64,000 nucleotides of DNA, taken from Ophiostoma sp. CBS 140.51 (Eukaryota > Ascomycota > Sordariomycetes > Ophiostomatales > Ophiostomataceae). Shown piece after piece: positions 1 through 11,695 of this stretch (position 1 is the first letter of the stretch; every line of letters begins with the position of its first letter). The notes below the pieces were generated by a model. That model saw only the letters and a program-made list of their open reading frames with translations. It searched no databases and had not been told where the DNA came from. A program made the translations under genes and the position numbers. Location: the NCBI GenBank assembly GCA_029298735.1, contig JANSLP010000019.1, forward strand, positions 62,001 to 126,000, given 5' to 3'.

Positions 1-1110
1 TGGTGGTGTACGCGAGACGTCTCACCAGTCGGAATGACGGTGTCGATTGGCGGCGGTGTCCAGTCGCGGCGTCGTTGCAGGGCAGACTCCAGGTCGCCGC
101 TCATATACTTTGCCGGCTTTTCTTTGGGTATTGGTGGCAAGTCGGCCTCTGTTGTGGTAGCAGCTAGCTGAGAAGAGGGGAGGGTCTGGCTGTTGGCAAA
201 GTATTTTGAATGTGTATCGCCAGCCGAAGGTCCGCTTCGTGTCGCGGCTTCTGGTGGGTCGCTGCTGAGCAGGGGCAGATCAAAATGTCTGTCGCGCCAT
301 GCTGGTCTTGACGTTTCGGTAGTCGCGACTGTTGTGAGAAGTCTAGCTGGCGGCAACACGGGTGACGAGGACAGCAGAATGACATCGCGAAGGTCTGGTG
401 GTCCGGCGCCGGCCTGGACTCGCGTTTCGCTACGAGCCATTGTCGCGCGTTGGGATATGCGCAGTGCGCATCCTAGTCGCAGTAGACGAGACAGTGTTGC
501 AGAGATTTCGCTGCAAGCAGAGTGGTAAGTGAGTTAAGGAAATGCAATCATGGGTGTTATCAATAACGTCTATCGTCCACAATGTCGACTGTTTAAGGGA
601 AACGCGTAGAGTCTCGGTTGGCACGCCAAAACGGGCGGCAACAGCCACGCTCACAGGCACGCTCGTGTACAGTGCGTGCTGCCCCTCTCGACAAAAGAGT
701 GGGGCCAATTTACAAGTTGGCCACGCGTTAGCGGCGCGCAGTCACATGCCGGGTCATATGATAAGGCTTGCCCGTAAAAGTGGGTCTTGTCCTTGGTAAC
801 CCATAAAATTCTTTTCTCGAAAATTTTGTGCGTTTTCCCCCCACTAGGCTGGCTCGGACCAAAAATATTCCAACTCCTCTGGCCAATTGTGTGGGCACCA
901 CCTGCCAATCCAGCACTGTGCAGGCAACTTTTCCGACTTTTGGCGGTGCGCAAAAAAGTGGTCTAGCGAAAATTGCACTCTTTTGCTGGCCTACCTCGTT
1001 TTCTCGCCCAATTCTACGATTTTCACCATCACCACATCACCACTTTCAACTTCCACGTAAACCACCACCACCACCACCCCTCCTTTTCGACCCCCCCAAA
1101 ATCAGCAGCC
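1..1110. other. Gene-free region upstream of RPS21
   Basis: I see no convincing coding region here; the open frames are short and lack family signatures. The last 100 bases before the RPS21 ATG are pyrimidine-rich with an ACC trinucleotide run near 1057-1078 and a C7 run at 1091-1097. This is typical of a highly expressed fungal ribosomal-protein leader. Confidence 0.5.
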
Positions 1111-1616
1111 ATGGAGAACGACAAGGGTGAGATCGTCGACCTTTACGTCCCGCGCAAGTGCTCTGCCACTGGCCGCATCATCAAGGCCAAGGACCACAGC
1201 TCCGTCCAGATTTCGGTTGCCAAGGTACGACAAACTCGAGGAGAGGAGACGAGAGACGGTGGGAGAAGGATGAGGCGAATGAACGAAGGATACGTCGAGG
1301 AATGCCGGAGGAAAGGCTGTTGAAAGACGGCATGCGGCTGCGATCTGATACGACAAGAGGAGGACATTGAGAAGGAGACGTTAAGGAGACGAGATCGAGA
1401 CAGACGATGGACGACGGATGAACATGCGCCCTCCTAAACAAAATGCTGACTGTCCACTTCTTCCAGGTTGACGAGAACGGCCGCGCCATTGCCGGCGAGA
1501 ACCAGGTCTACGCTCTGTGCGGCTTCGTCCGTGCCCAGGGTGAGGCCGACGATGCCTTCAACCGCCTGGCCCAGCGCGACGGTTTCCTCAAGAACGTCTG
1601 GAACCCGGTCCGGTAA
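1111..1616 (+). CDS. rps21: 40S ribosomal protein S21 (eS21)
   Basis: This gene encodes the small-subunit ribosomal protein eS21, which takes part in 40S maturation and translation in the cytosol. The model is join(1111..1224,1467..1616) and gives 87 residues, the usual length for fungal S21. The protein opens MENDKGEIVDLYVPRKCSAT, continues with GRIIKAKDHSSVQI and ends in FLKNVWNPVR, all strongly conserved in the family. The 242-nt intron falls in phase 0 after codon 38, with a GTACGA donor, a TGCTGAC branch site at 1444-1450 and a TTCCAG acceptor. The ATG at 1111 follows GCAGCC, a good fungal initiation context. It is a plus-strand gene, convergent with the MFS permease about 860 bases away. 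The identification is secure; only the UTR limits are unknown. Confidence 0.97.
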
Positions 1617-2480
1617 ATTGCCCCCGGAAAAGGTGTAAGGATGTTTTGAGGGACGGCAGATGAAAAAAATACAACCAAACGATATAAAATCAATCGACGG
1701 ACCGACACCCGGCACCGACGTTACGACTTCGACTCCGACTTGTCTTTTTCTTGTTTTCTTAATCTCGCGGCGCCGGGACGGAAAAGCGGCCTCCTTTTCT
1801 TTTTTGACCCTCTTTATTTCTCGACGACAACCGCCGGCCACGAACGATACGATGACGACTACGGAACATTCCGTGTTCGCATGACGACGTTGGAGGCTGG
1901 GCAGTTGTTCCGTTTGTTGAGACGAGAGGACATGTAACTGGAGGTGGGAGAAGAGGGGTTTTCAAGGTTTTTGTTTTGGTAACAAACAAAAAATGACAAA
2001 AAACAACAAAATTTTCTTATTTCTGTTCACATCTCGTCTGCGTTCATTGTGGTGATATTGTTTCTCTTCTTTCTACTCCTTGTGTTCACCCGGCCAGAAA
2101 AGGGTTCTTGGATGGCAGTGTTTCTATCTTCACGACAGAAACACACCCTTCATATCCTTGGATTCTGAGACGACACACCAACGATCGTTCTCCGGTTTGC
2201 CGCAGATTGTTGCGTCTCTTCTCCTAGTATTTCTGACGAGAGAAACGAGAAAGGGACGCACTGGCCTTGAAAAAGCCGTGGTCTTGTCAACAGCACTTGG
2301 ACCATGGTACAGATACGGGTCGGACATGTAATCGCGCACTGTTGTGCTCGCTTTTATTGTTTGTGATAGTATCTCATGGTATCTACTGACCACTAGTTTT
2401 CTTTCCTTCCTTTCTTTTCCTTTTCTTCATATCACCTCCCTCTGCACAACAGCCCTCGCCTCGTTGCTTCGCAGACGTAT
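1617..2480. other. Convergent intergenic region, RPS21 to MFS permease
   Basis: This holds the 3' ends of two convergent genes. It is T-rich near 1950-2070 and pyrimidine-rich near 2395-2450. I find no supported gene. Confidence 0.5.
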
Positions 2481-3974
2481 CTACAGGAACCACCGGAAGT
2501 CCGGCGAAGAAGGACCCTCGTAAAGCTTCTCCGTCGGGATATCTTTGGCCTGCACCTCCACACCCTGCGCCCGGTTCCGCCGCTTGTTGTCGAGAATCAT
2601 GTAGGCGCCCAGCATCAGCGTCAGCACCAGACCCGTGCCGCCAAAGGCCGCCGTGGTGGCCAGTGCAGGGATGTAGCGGGGCGCGTCCTGACTCCGGAAA
2701 ATGTTGCTGCTCACAAGACCCATGACGTTGGCGGCGGGGACACCGACACTGGTCAGCATGACACGTTTATTCTCGTTGGCAATGTTGTTGTTGTAGAGAA
2801 CGTCGAGCAGGACGGACGGAGCACTGGTGCCCCAGGTCATCATAAAGGAGGCAAAGTAGGCGACGTGCAGGTCAGCCTCGACGTCAATGGCGGCGTAGAT
2901 GACGAAGCCAATAAACGTGAACAAGAAGCCGGCAGCGACAAAGGGGAACCGCTTGCGGGTGTAGTCACTGGCAAATGCCAGAATCAAGAGGACAATAGCA
3001 CCAGAGACGTTGGGCGCCACCGTGTAGAGGTTGGTCTTGACGGTGCCGTAGCCGAGGCGGGCGATAATCTGCGGCAAGAACAGAGTGACACTCTGCAGCG
3101 GCACACCCAGGCAGACCTCGATAGCCAAGATCATCCACGTAGTGGGCTCCTTGAAGATGCGCAGAGCGTCACGGAGGACAAACGGCTCGTCGACCACACC
3201 GGAACTGTCGACGGCGATACGGTGGTAGGCCAGCGCCTTTTGGGCGGGCGTCAAGAAGCGAGCCTCGGCGGCCGTACGCGGGAGGTACCAGTAGGCGAAA
3301 ATCGAGAAAAGAACCGAGCAAGCACCCTCAATCAGAAACAGGTACCGCCAGTTCTCGTTGGTGCCGCCAAAGACGCCGCTGTGAATGTGGAAGACGCCAA
3401 AGGCCAGCAGGCCACCGAAAGCATACGAGATGTTGGAGGCCGCGTAAAAGATGGCTAGACGGCGGGCCAGCTCGCCACGACGGTAAAACATGGTTTGGTA
3501 GTAAATGACGAGCGGGAAAAACGCCGACTCGCTCATGCCCAAGAACCAGCGCACCGCCATAAGGCCGCCAAAGTTCTTGACACTCGCAGCCAGGAGCGTG
3601 AAGCTGCCAAAGGAAAACATCATGAGGGGCAGCACGCGGCTGGGGCCAAACTTTTTGCCCAGGATGCCCAGGACTGGTGCCGTCAAAACATAAGGAACGA
3701 AGAAGACGCTGAGACAAATATTGTATTGGTTGCTGGCGAGACCCAGTGACGCCTCCAGGCCGGCCGTCTTGGCATTGCCGAGGTTGGCCTTGTCGAGCGA
3801 GTTGAAGAGGTACATGATGGCCATGACGGGCAGCAGCCGCGAGTCAAACTTCCAAACAAGAGCGCGCTCGGCCTTGTGGTCGAGGACGGCAGGGGTATTG
3901 TCGGTCTCGGCGGTCTGGGGCAGGCCAGGGAGGCCCTCGACGGTGGCCATCTTGTCGTAGTCAGGGACCTCCAT
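2481..3974 (-). CDS. MFS permease of the DAL5/TNA1 (anion:cation symporter) type
   Basis: This is a predicted plasma-membrane major facilitator of 497 residues with about 12 membrane segments. Members of this family import organic anions such as allantoate, nicotinate or related nitrogen and vitamin compounds by proton symport. After TM1 the protein has LDKANLGNAK at residues 60-69, the diagnostic loop of the family. It then has NICLSVFFVPYVLTAPVLG and later the RWFLGMSESAFFP segment of TM4-5. The frame extends upstream to 4088, but it opens there on TTG. The first ATG is at 3974 and precedes a hydrophilic N-terminus (MEVPDYDKMA), so I start there. The gene has no intron. Several GATA elements lie upstream at 4257-4778, consistent with nitrogen control. 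The exact substrate cannot be read from the sequence; allantoate, nicotinate and pantothenate-like acids all remain possible. Confidence 0.88.
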   Translation of the reverse strand: MEVPDYDKMATVEGLPGLPQTAETDNTPAVLDHKAERALVWKFDSRLLPVMAIMYLFNSLDKANLGNAKTAGLEASLGLASNQYNICLSVFFVPYVLTAPVLGILGKKFGPSRVLPLMMFSFGSFTLLAASVKNFGGLMAVRWFLGMSESAFFPLVIYYQTMFYRRGELARRLAIFYAASNISYAFGGLLAFGVFHIHSGVFGGTNENWRYLFLIEGACSVLFSIFAYWYLPRTAAEARFLTPAQKALAYHRIAVDSSGVVDEPFVLRDALRIFKEPTTWMILAIEVCLGVPLQSVTLFLPQIIARLGYGTVKTNLYTVAPNVSGAIVLLILAFASDYTRKRFPFVAAGFLFTFIGFVIYAAIDVEADLHVAYFASFMMTWGTSAPSVLLDVLYNNNIANENKRVMLTSVGVPAANVMGLVSSNIFRSQDAPRYIPALATTAAFGGTGLVLTLMLGAYMILDNKRRNRAQGVEVQAKDIPTEKLYEGPSSPDFRWFL

Positions 3975-6520
3975 TGCGACGGGGGCCTCTGGGGAGGTTT
4001 TTGTGTCCCTGTTGAGGAAGCTGAGTGTGTGAAGTGTGGGGTGTCGTGAAGTTGTGACAAATAAGCCAAGTTTAAGGCTGATCGCCAAGAAAGAAAAGGG
4101 GAGGATGTCGTGACGTGAGAAAAGATGGAAATGAAGAAATAATGTAGAACGACCTCTGGAGAAAGACCGGTCAGAGTCAATGGAGTCGAACGAGTAAATT
4201 TCTCAAGTTTGCGCCGGCCCAGTGCGAGTTACACAGAGGCGGAGACCGAGGTCTGGCGATAGTCCGAGAGAAACCCGAGAGGAAAGTCAGAGGGGAACTG
4301 ACAGGAGATTGACAGGAGACTGACAGAAAACTGACAGAAGACTGAGGATGGGGTCACGATGGGCACAAAATATTTGGAGTCTGTTGTGTCGATCGACAGT
4401 AGATGAGCAGCCACACTTTATATCATCCAAGTCTTGGGGAAACATGACGGCATCGTCCGATATCAATCTATTTACAAACGGATAAGATGTTGGATAATCC
4501 AGATTTTTTCCCTGATAGACGATCTGATAGACACCTCTGATAGACAGGGCCTTGGTAAATCTGCAACGGCTACCAGAGAATACCACGCGCGATTCCTCTA
4601 CGACGTAGTTGGCATCTTGTCTATCGAGGACACACTGGAGCAGGAAAACTGAAAGAACCAGATTGGCCGCGGTAGGACCCGGTAGTATCTTACTGACAAG
4701 AAACAAGCTGTTGAAACGACAAAGACTTTGAATATGTCAATTCGTTATATAAAAGATAAATTGGCCGTTTATCTATCAAGTCAAGTTAGGGTGAAAGAAC
4801 CTTGCAGGCCGTGCAGGAAAGCTGACACTTTTGTTGGTTCGTGTATTTTTCTGTCTTGGTTTTTCTCCTCATCCTCTCCTCTTGACAAGGCTTAATTATT
4901 TACACGGCAGTTCTTAGAGTAGCTGCCCACCCACTTGGAGCGAACTTGCAGCCACTTGCAGCCACTTACAGTTCTCGCCTGCCGTGCACGCCCGCGATAA
5001 GATGCTTGTCGATCCCCGAGACGATGCCACTAGGGAGGGGAGAACGGACGAGAAACGACGGCAAAAAGAGGAAAAAGTCGTAGAAATGCAGAAATGAGAC
5101 GAGGAAAAAAGGTAAAACGGTACTTTGAGCCCTAGGAGAATTAGTAGCAAGGGCACCAAAATGCTATGAAAAGACCATGCATAGACCCTGGAATCTTGTC
5201 TTTCTGAACACTGAAAAGCCCTCACATTCTGTTCTTTCTCGTTTACTTATCTCTGGGCGACGATCGTCTCGGCGGAATTCGTTTTCTACTCTTGTTTTCC
5301 CCTGGTTTATTCCTGGGGTTCTCAACTTCCCCTCAGATAAGAGAAGGGCAAAGTCTAAATCCTTCCAAATACCCTGTTCAGTCGAGTGTTTGGTACCCTT
5401 CCTAAAGGGTATGCCGACATGGTGTTTGTGGGTGAAGACGCCAACAAATAGAAGGGACGACGGTCCGGCCGACGAGAACAAAAAGAAGAACACGAGAGAG
5501 AAAAAAGCAAGCGCCAAACCCGCAAACTGTATGCAACCCCAACCCTTTCAGGTAAGTCCAGCCCACCGGAGCCGGCGTTGGTGACCGACTTGAAAGAGAA
5601 AAGAAGCAACCTCCAAGGCACGTTACTTTTTGTGTCAGTACGACGCTGGTATCTTTTGTCGAGATGTGGGATGGCAGCCAAGATGTCCAGGAAGTTCATT
5701 TGGGATTTTGCGCGCGCTTGTTTTTATGAAGAGAACTGCCATGTCATTTATCTACATCGTCTGTCGTGAACTCGAGTGTGGCAGCGGAGCTCATCCTTGA
5801 CAGGCGTGGCGGCGGAGCTCCCATGTTCTCTCCTTTTTCTCTTTCTACTCTGTACTTTTTCCAGTCTCCATTTGCCCTGCACAGTCGTCCGTTAATACGT
5901 CGCTCGTCTCTACTCCGTACTCGCTCCCGCACAGATGCCCTGTCATGACTCTCCACAGAATTCCCACGCGGATTTGCGTGAATTATAGCGAGAACGGCCC
6001 TTTTCTGGTCTTCTTCGGCAGGCAGAATATGGCGAGGCCCCATGTAAGATGGACCCGACACGCGACATTGTCGTTCCAAAGCCGGACTCGACAACACAAG
6101 TGGATGAACTTGGCTACAAGTCATACAATTACATATTGTACAAAGTAAAATGCCGACCAAACCGTCATTCTCGTAACAAACAATCATGTGACAAAGGAAG
6201 TTGTAAGCCAGATGGAAAGGAACGAGAGAACAGCCGAGCAAAAAGCTATGAGAAGGATGAGAGATCCATCGCAAGACGAACTCAGAATACCGACAAGACT
6301 TTAAACCCGATGCCAGATCTTACGGCCGCCAATGATATTTTCTTGCACGGAAGAAGCCGTTCACTATATGTGCTTGCTTGATAAATGATGATTATCTATT
6401 ACTATTGTGTGTATGTCAACAGTGTGTCAACATCGAATGATGAACAACCGCGATGGTGTCGGCCTCGCTCTCGCTTTTCGTCTTTTCTTCTTCCTCCCAT
6501 TTATTTTCCGCTCCCCCAGC
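3975..6520. other. 2.5 kb gene-free region between two permeases
   Basis: This contains the promoter of the MFS permease and the 3' side of the MUP1-like gene. I see no supported coding region. Visible structure includes degenerate TGACAG/TTGACAGGAG repeats at about 4297-4345, three CTGATAGAC copies (4512-4520, 4524-4532, 4537-4545) and one TACTCCGTAC at 5911-5920. Confidence 0.5.
4257..4778. promoter_or_regulatory. GATA-element cluster upstream of the MFS permease
   Basis: HGATAR sites occur on the plus strand at 4257-4262 (CGATAG), 4513-4518, 4525-4530 and 4538-4543 (TGATAG) and 4754-4759 (AGATAA). They occur on the minus strand as 4621-4626 (CTATCG), 4769-4774 (TTATCT) and 4773-4778 (CTATCA). 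AreA/NIT2-type GATA factors bind such sites in pairs to switch on nitrogen-scavenging genes. The permease starts at 3974 on the minus strand, so the sites lie about 280-800 bases upstream of its ATG. The regulation is inferred. Confidence 0.45.
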
Positions 6521-8254
6521 CTACGCCCGCTTCTGCTTGTAAAAGGTCGTGACAACCGTCCCATCGGCCAGCGTCTCCTTTTGCTGCGCCCACTCAAAGC
6601 CGCCCAGCTTGGGCAGCAGCTTGCGCCAGATGGCCCAGTAGACGACACCGCCCAACAGGACGACGATGCCAATGATGGGGTATAGCCAGTAGGGCAGAGA
6701 GGTGTCGCCCTTGCCGCCAGGCGGGCGCAAGAAGGGGGCGACCAGCAGGAAACATTGGCCGACAAGAAACAAAAGGGCGACGGGCAAAAACACTTTGAAA
6801 GGCCGCGGGAGCTGTGGGGCGCGCCATCTGAGAATGAGAAGGCCGACAACGACGAATGCATTGATGATGCTGCTGGGGTAGCCCTCGACGTCGACGATAA
6901 AGTTGAAGGCGTCACCGAACGGGATGGCGACGATGACAATGAACGACGGAATGAAATGGAGGAGCAGACCGGCCGAGGGGGCTCCCGCAGGCCAAGTGCC
7001 GGCCCAGAAGCGCTGAAAGGGAATGACGCCTTCCTTGGCGAGCTCCTGGTTGACGCGGGCCTGGGCAAAGGTGATTGACAAGACATTGCCGAGAGCAGAA
7101 ATGGCGACAAACACACTCAGGACACGGCTGGCCGTCGAGCCAAACACCTTGAGCATAAAGTAGGAGGCGACGGTGACACCGCTGGCAGCGATTTCTTTGG
7201 GCGTGGCGGCCGCAAAGTAAGCGACGTTCGCGAGCAAGTACAGGACACCGCAGATGCCCAGACCCAAAGGACCGGCAATCTTGAGGGTGTGCACGGGACG
7301 CTTGACCTCGTTAAGGACGTAGGCGGCATTCGACCAGCCGGCGTACGAGTTGAGCACCTTGAAGAGGGCCGTGGCGTACAGGTTGCTGGAGGTGGCCGAG
7401 TTGGCAAAGGCGTTCCGAAAGCTGGCATGTGGGTCCGGGATGTGGTGCACGGCGCCGCCCAGCACGGCCCAGCCCGTCACAATAATGAATAACAAGATAA
7501 TGACTTTGACGGAGCCAATGACGTTCATCAACTGCACGCCGACGCGGGGGATAAACGTGTGAATGAGTGTCACAAAGATAATGACACCAATGGCAATGCC
7601 GCGCTCTTGCCACTCGCCCGGGTTGTGGCCGGCAGCGATGACAATATTAGAAGCAAAGACGATGCAGCCCGAGGCCGTAAAGCCGAGAGCAATGGCCTGC
7701 ACGGCAAACACCACCGTAGCCAAGAACCGTGGCCGGCGGTAGACAGCCTCCAAGTACACCTTTTCTCCACCACTGCGCGGGAACATGCAGCCAAACTCGA
7801 GCCACACGCAGAGACCGCAAAACGATAAGACGAGGCCCAGGACCCACAGCATCAAAGCGGCACCCACACTGCCAACACCACCTGTAATGGACGACGGAGT
7901 CGAGAAGATGCCCGTGCCGATGATACGGCCGACAATCAAAAACGTTGTCGAGAAGAGGCCCAAGTGCCGGCCCATGCCGCCGTTGGCAGACTCGTCCAGC
8001 GTCAGTTCACCCGCCTCGGCCGACTCGAGGACCGGTTGGCGGTCGACATTGACATTGCTGTCTTCGGAGACCAAGACGTTGCTGGTCGAGACGAGGTTGG
8101 CGCCTTCTTTGCCGTTCTCGACGGCGCCGTTGTTGCTGCCCGCACCATCAGAACCGTTGTTGTTATTGTTGTTGTTGTTATTGTATGGCGACGCCTCCAC
8201 TGGCTGCATGTCGTTGTAGGGCAGCCATCGGCCCGTGATTCTGGACCAGACCAT
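6521..8254 (-). CDS. LAT-family amino-acid permease, MUP1-like (methionine)
   Basis: The protein is a predicted 577-residue, 12-segment plasma-membrane amino-acid permease of the L-type (LAT/YAT) group, most like yeast high-affinity methionine permease MUP1. A hydrophilic N-tail of about 95 residues includes nine consecutive Asn at residues 25-33. The first membrane segment carries GRIIGTGIFSTP at 109-120, the substrate-binding GTG signature. It is followed by SGGEKVYLEAVYRRPRF, a segment typical of MUP1 relatives, and by NEVKRPVHTLKIAGPLG in the middle of the protein. The open frame continues to 8440, but it opens there on TTG. The first ATG is 8254 and a second lies at 8209, so the exact start is uncertain by 15 residues. 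No intron is seen. Family membership is firm; methionine specificity is inferred. Confidence 0.88.
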   Translation of the reverse strand: MVWSRITGRWLPYNDMQPVEASPYNNNNNNNNNGSDGAGSNNGAVENGKEGANLVSTSNVLVSEDSNVNVDRQPVLESAEAGELTLDESANGGMGRHLGLFSTTFLIVGRIIGTGIFSTPSSITGGVGSVGAALMLWVLGLVLSFCGLCVWLEFGCMFPRSGGEKVYLEAVYRRPRFLATVVFAVQAIALGFTASGCIVFASNIVIAAGHNPGEWQERGIAIGVIIFVTLIHTFIPRVGVQLMNVIGSVKVIILLFIIVTGWAVLGGAVHHIPDPHASFRNAFANSATSSNLYATALFKVLNSYAGWSNAAYVLNEVKRPVHTLKIAGPLGLGICGVLYLLANVAYFAAATPKEIAASGVTVASYFMLKVFGSTASRVLSVFVAISALGNVLSITFAQARVNQELAKEGVIPFQRFWAGTWPAGAPSAGLLLHFIPSFIVIVAIPFGDAFNFIVDVEGYPSSIINAFVVVGLLILRWRAPQLPRPFKVFLPVALLFLVGQCFLLVAPFLRPPGGKGDTSLPYWLYPIIGIVVLLGGVVYWAIWRKLLPKLGGFEWAQQKETLADGTVVTTFYKQKRA

Positions 8255-10557
8255 GAGGAGCGTCGGTGTATGTGCGAAGTCGTAGATAAGGGTATGAGGA
8301 GGCTTGAAACGCCAAGGAGATGTCGGACACGGGAGATGGACACGCCCAAGGATGACGAGAAGTAGAATAAACAAAACAAGAGAGTGAAGAAAACGGAATG
8401 GAAGACACAGAAGTGCAGATAAAAGAAAGATGGGATGCAAATCACTTGGACAGCGGGCGACAGTTTATATTAAATACAGAGCGCAATATGCAGTGATGTG
8501 CACACAGGTGTGACAGAAAGAATGGGGGCAAACGTGATAAGACACACAACGGGGAGGGCAGGACGATATCGTGCGACACATTGGAGTGCCATGCGGAGCT
8601 CGACGTGCGTACAACTACGATTGCGACAGGTACTCAAAAGACCCAAAAGAACTGATTGCAAGTTGAAAGTGTGTCTGTTTCAAGGTGCACAGATGCACCC
8701 GAAGTAGGGGGATGGGCATGGGCGACGATCATGGAAAAAGGCGGTTAGCAGGCTGAAGATGCAATACTGGCAAAAGTAGTAAAAGTAGATACGGTGACGC
8801 ATATCGCCAGGAAGGGAGACGGGCAGGCCCGAAGAGGGCACAATGCACGAAAGAACAAGCGAACAAGCAGAAAACAAACGTAACAAAATGAAAAGAAGAG
8901 GAGACATTAGGAGACAAAAACAGCCTTGTCAATAACGACATTGCTCCTACAAAAGTGCAATCGCTCAGGATGCTCCAGTGTGCTCCAACCTCGCTCCAGT
9001 TCTCGGCCTCATTTGAGGGACGTCATGTTTGGCCGGGAGTATTGAAAGCATTGTTCTTTGCGAGGAGATATGCCCATGATTTGTCAAAACTCGCTCGCAC
9101 AATCACCCACCAGAACCATATGCAGAGACGACGTGCGACGTACGACGACAACGCACACGACACTCTCTTCACACGACTCGACATCGATAAAAAGGCAACC
9201 TCCCACGGAGATCGAATACAACCACGGGAGTACGACGATACAATCATACAACGGTACTCCATCGAGTCCATACATCAATACGATACAGCCATACGGCAGG
9301 CAATATGCCGGTCCAATACTCCGTACTCACTGATGAGCCAAGTGAGCCAAGTTAGACAAGCTTTTGGCTGGCCTGGTTGAGGCTTGTTGGCTGCAGTGCG
9401 GGAGAACGGTACGTCTAAGGGCTGCACCAGATGTATCTTCGGTATTGGTGTAGGACCTGCGACTTGTCCCTCAATGGCGTCAATTCCTTGGTCCGTCATT
9501 GGCCTAACACCGCCCCGCCGCAACTGGCGATCGAACACACGCCATCGCGGGCCAGACAGGAGCTGGCAGGGTTTCGCAAAAAGGACTCCAAAAAGAAAAA
9601 AAACTGGAATACTCGGTCGCTGGTGGAGGACCGTCTGAAGACGCCATCGACATGGGAGCAGGGAAGGTCTTACCCGCCACAAAAGTCTGCAAACAGCCTC
9701 ACCAGAACAGGAAGCTGGAAAGCTGAGAGAAAAAACCGTTTCCAGGAATCGTGGAGCAAGAGTCATCCTCCGTCGATGGCACAATCGCACCTGCATCGGC
9801 GTCGCCGTAGAACATTTCAAAAAGAACGCCCTTTGACAGACCGACGACAAAATCGAGGAGGATGTGAGAAAGACAAAAGCACAGACAGCAAGTTCTATGA
9901 TCGACAACGGGGAAAGACAAAATGGTGAGATTTGTTCTGAAAACTCTATTTCGGCATGTCTAGCGGTGCAACCACATATAAATGCAAGCAACAAAAACAA
10001 TGCATTAGCTTGTGGCGCTCACCGAGACTGTTTTTGATTGCATCGAGACTTTCTCGTATTGTTTAAGCATACTCCTTTGTACACCACGCCCGGTGTAAGT
10101 CGTGATCCTTCCCGATTGGGTCTGGCCAAGCAATCCAAGACGCTGCAGTGCAGTGTGCAGAGTGGTAGCTGAAAGCCCCAAGACCCTTATTAGCGGCTGC
10201 TTCCGCGACGGCGCTTTTTGAGCTTAACTGAAGGCGCACCAAAGGAGCGACTAGAAGATGTAAGTAAAAGGAAATAAAAGAAAAGTTTATATTGTATAAC
10301 TTTTATTGGATGAGTAGTATTTTTTTATTATCATTATTTAGTGTCTACTCCCTGCTTTTACAGTTTATCTATGAAAGATTTTTTTAAAGAAAAAAAATAT
10401 ATTGATGAAATTTGAATGAGAAACTAAAAAGAAATAAATGAGAGTACAGAACTTAATCCAACGCTATGCACCTCCATAAAACCTTATACCCATCTACATG
10501 TAATATATCAGAGCCCACTGTCTACATACATATTTGCTTCATTGTCTAATAATAGAC
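8255..10557. other. Gene-free region with an AT-rich block
   Basis: No supported gene is seen. A TACTCCGTAC element lies at 9317-9326. The stretch 10259-10556 is markedly A/T-rich compared with its surroundings and abuts the truncated glycosyltransferase. It begins with a perfect GTAAGT donor-like sequence at 10259 and ends with a CTAATAATAG acceptor-like sequence at 10546-10555, so it could be an intron of that gene. The eight codons before the donor are preceded by a stop in the required frame, so no upstream exon can be demonstrated. Confidence 0.4.
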
Positions 10558-11695
10558 ACGGGGCCGAAGCACATCTTTGACCACCACGTCCGCTTTGTGG
10601 GCAATGATGAGGTGGCGCCAGTCGACGACAAAGAGGTTGAAAAGGACGTTGTGTACCAACGCCACCATTACACGTTGTTGATCAAGCGCGAGGGCGAGCT
10701 CAACCCGTGGCACTGTCTCCTGGAGATCTGGTCGATGGCCATGTCGCTGGACGTTTTGCGGAGCACGCGCAACCAGGCCGACCATTTTTTACGGCCGCAC
10801 TATTTATTTCCTGAAGACATGACCAACATGCAGGTTGTGGTTGTCGACGACCGCGAGGACGGGCCATACTTTGACCTGTGGAAACTGTTTTCGGGGCACA
10901 AACCGTTGCGCCTCAAAGAAATTGCTTCAGACCCGCAAGCGATGGCCTTTTACAACACGAGCAGCTCGCCCGTAGCGACGCAGCACCACATGATTGTGCC
11001 CTTGGCCGGTGGGAGCAACCCAGTCTGGCAAAACGACTGGGCCGTCCGGGACTGTACGCAATCGGACACGCTGCGGGTGTTTGCGCGGAGGGTGCTGAAC
11101 CACTACAATATCGACAACGGGATGCTGTCAGACCCTAAAGAACCTGCCGACAACCCGACCCCGATCCGCATCACGTTTATTGACCGCAAAGATGCCAACA
11201 CGCGCCGCTTGACGGACCAGGATGGGTTCTTGGAGGCTGTGCGCACCAAGTACAATGGCACTGTCGTGGTCGACGCCGTCGACTTTGGCTCATTGTCGTT
11301 TGCTGAGCAGCTCAAGATTGCTCGCGCCACTGGGTGTGCATGGTGCCGGGTTGACGCATATTATGTTTTTGAAGGAGCACACAACGGCCGTCGTCGAAAT
11401 CCAGCCGGCAGACATGGACGCCACCTTTATGGGCTTCTGGAACTTGGCCAACATGCGTGGTATCAACTACTTTCGGACAACCGCGGCGCCGGTGAACGAG
11501 ACGGAGACGTCGCCGCCAGCTGAGCCAACAAAGGAAGAAGGTGAGGCAGGTGACAAGCAGGCACGTGGCCTTGAACGCCGCGCATCTTGGCGTAGAGAAA
11601 ACTTTGCCATGGACAAGGATGTGTTTGTTCGTGTTGTCGGTGCGGCGATCGAGTCGGTGTACAATAAGGGGGTCCACCACTTTGAGGTGAAGTAA
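10558..11695 (+). pseudogene. GT61-family (DUF563) glycosyltransferase, truncated and frameshifted
   Basis: This encodes the C-terminal part of a GT61/DUF563 glycosyltransferase, the family that includes EOGT-like GlcNAc transferases and plant xylosyltransferases of the secretory pathway. Homology begins at TGPKHIFDHHVRF and runs through the NPWHCLLEIWS and PIRITFIDRK segments in one frame to GARATG-like residues near 11331. The family signature GVHGAGLTHIMFLK then continues one frame later, followed by NLANMRGINYFR and a charged tail that stops at 11695. One extra G in the GGG run at 11332-11334 explains the shift exactly. The 5' part is also missing: the frame opens on TTG at 10534 just inside an A/T-rich block, and no initiator domain or signal anchor is found upstream. 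Either break alone would inactivate the gene. A one-base assembly error could explain the shift but not the missing 5' end. Confidence 0.8.

Noticed and set aside
3975..4088. Upstream extension of the MFS permease frame
   Set aside because: The extension opens on TTG and adds a stretch unlike the family N-terminus; the ATG at 3974 is preferred.
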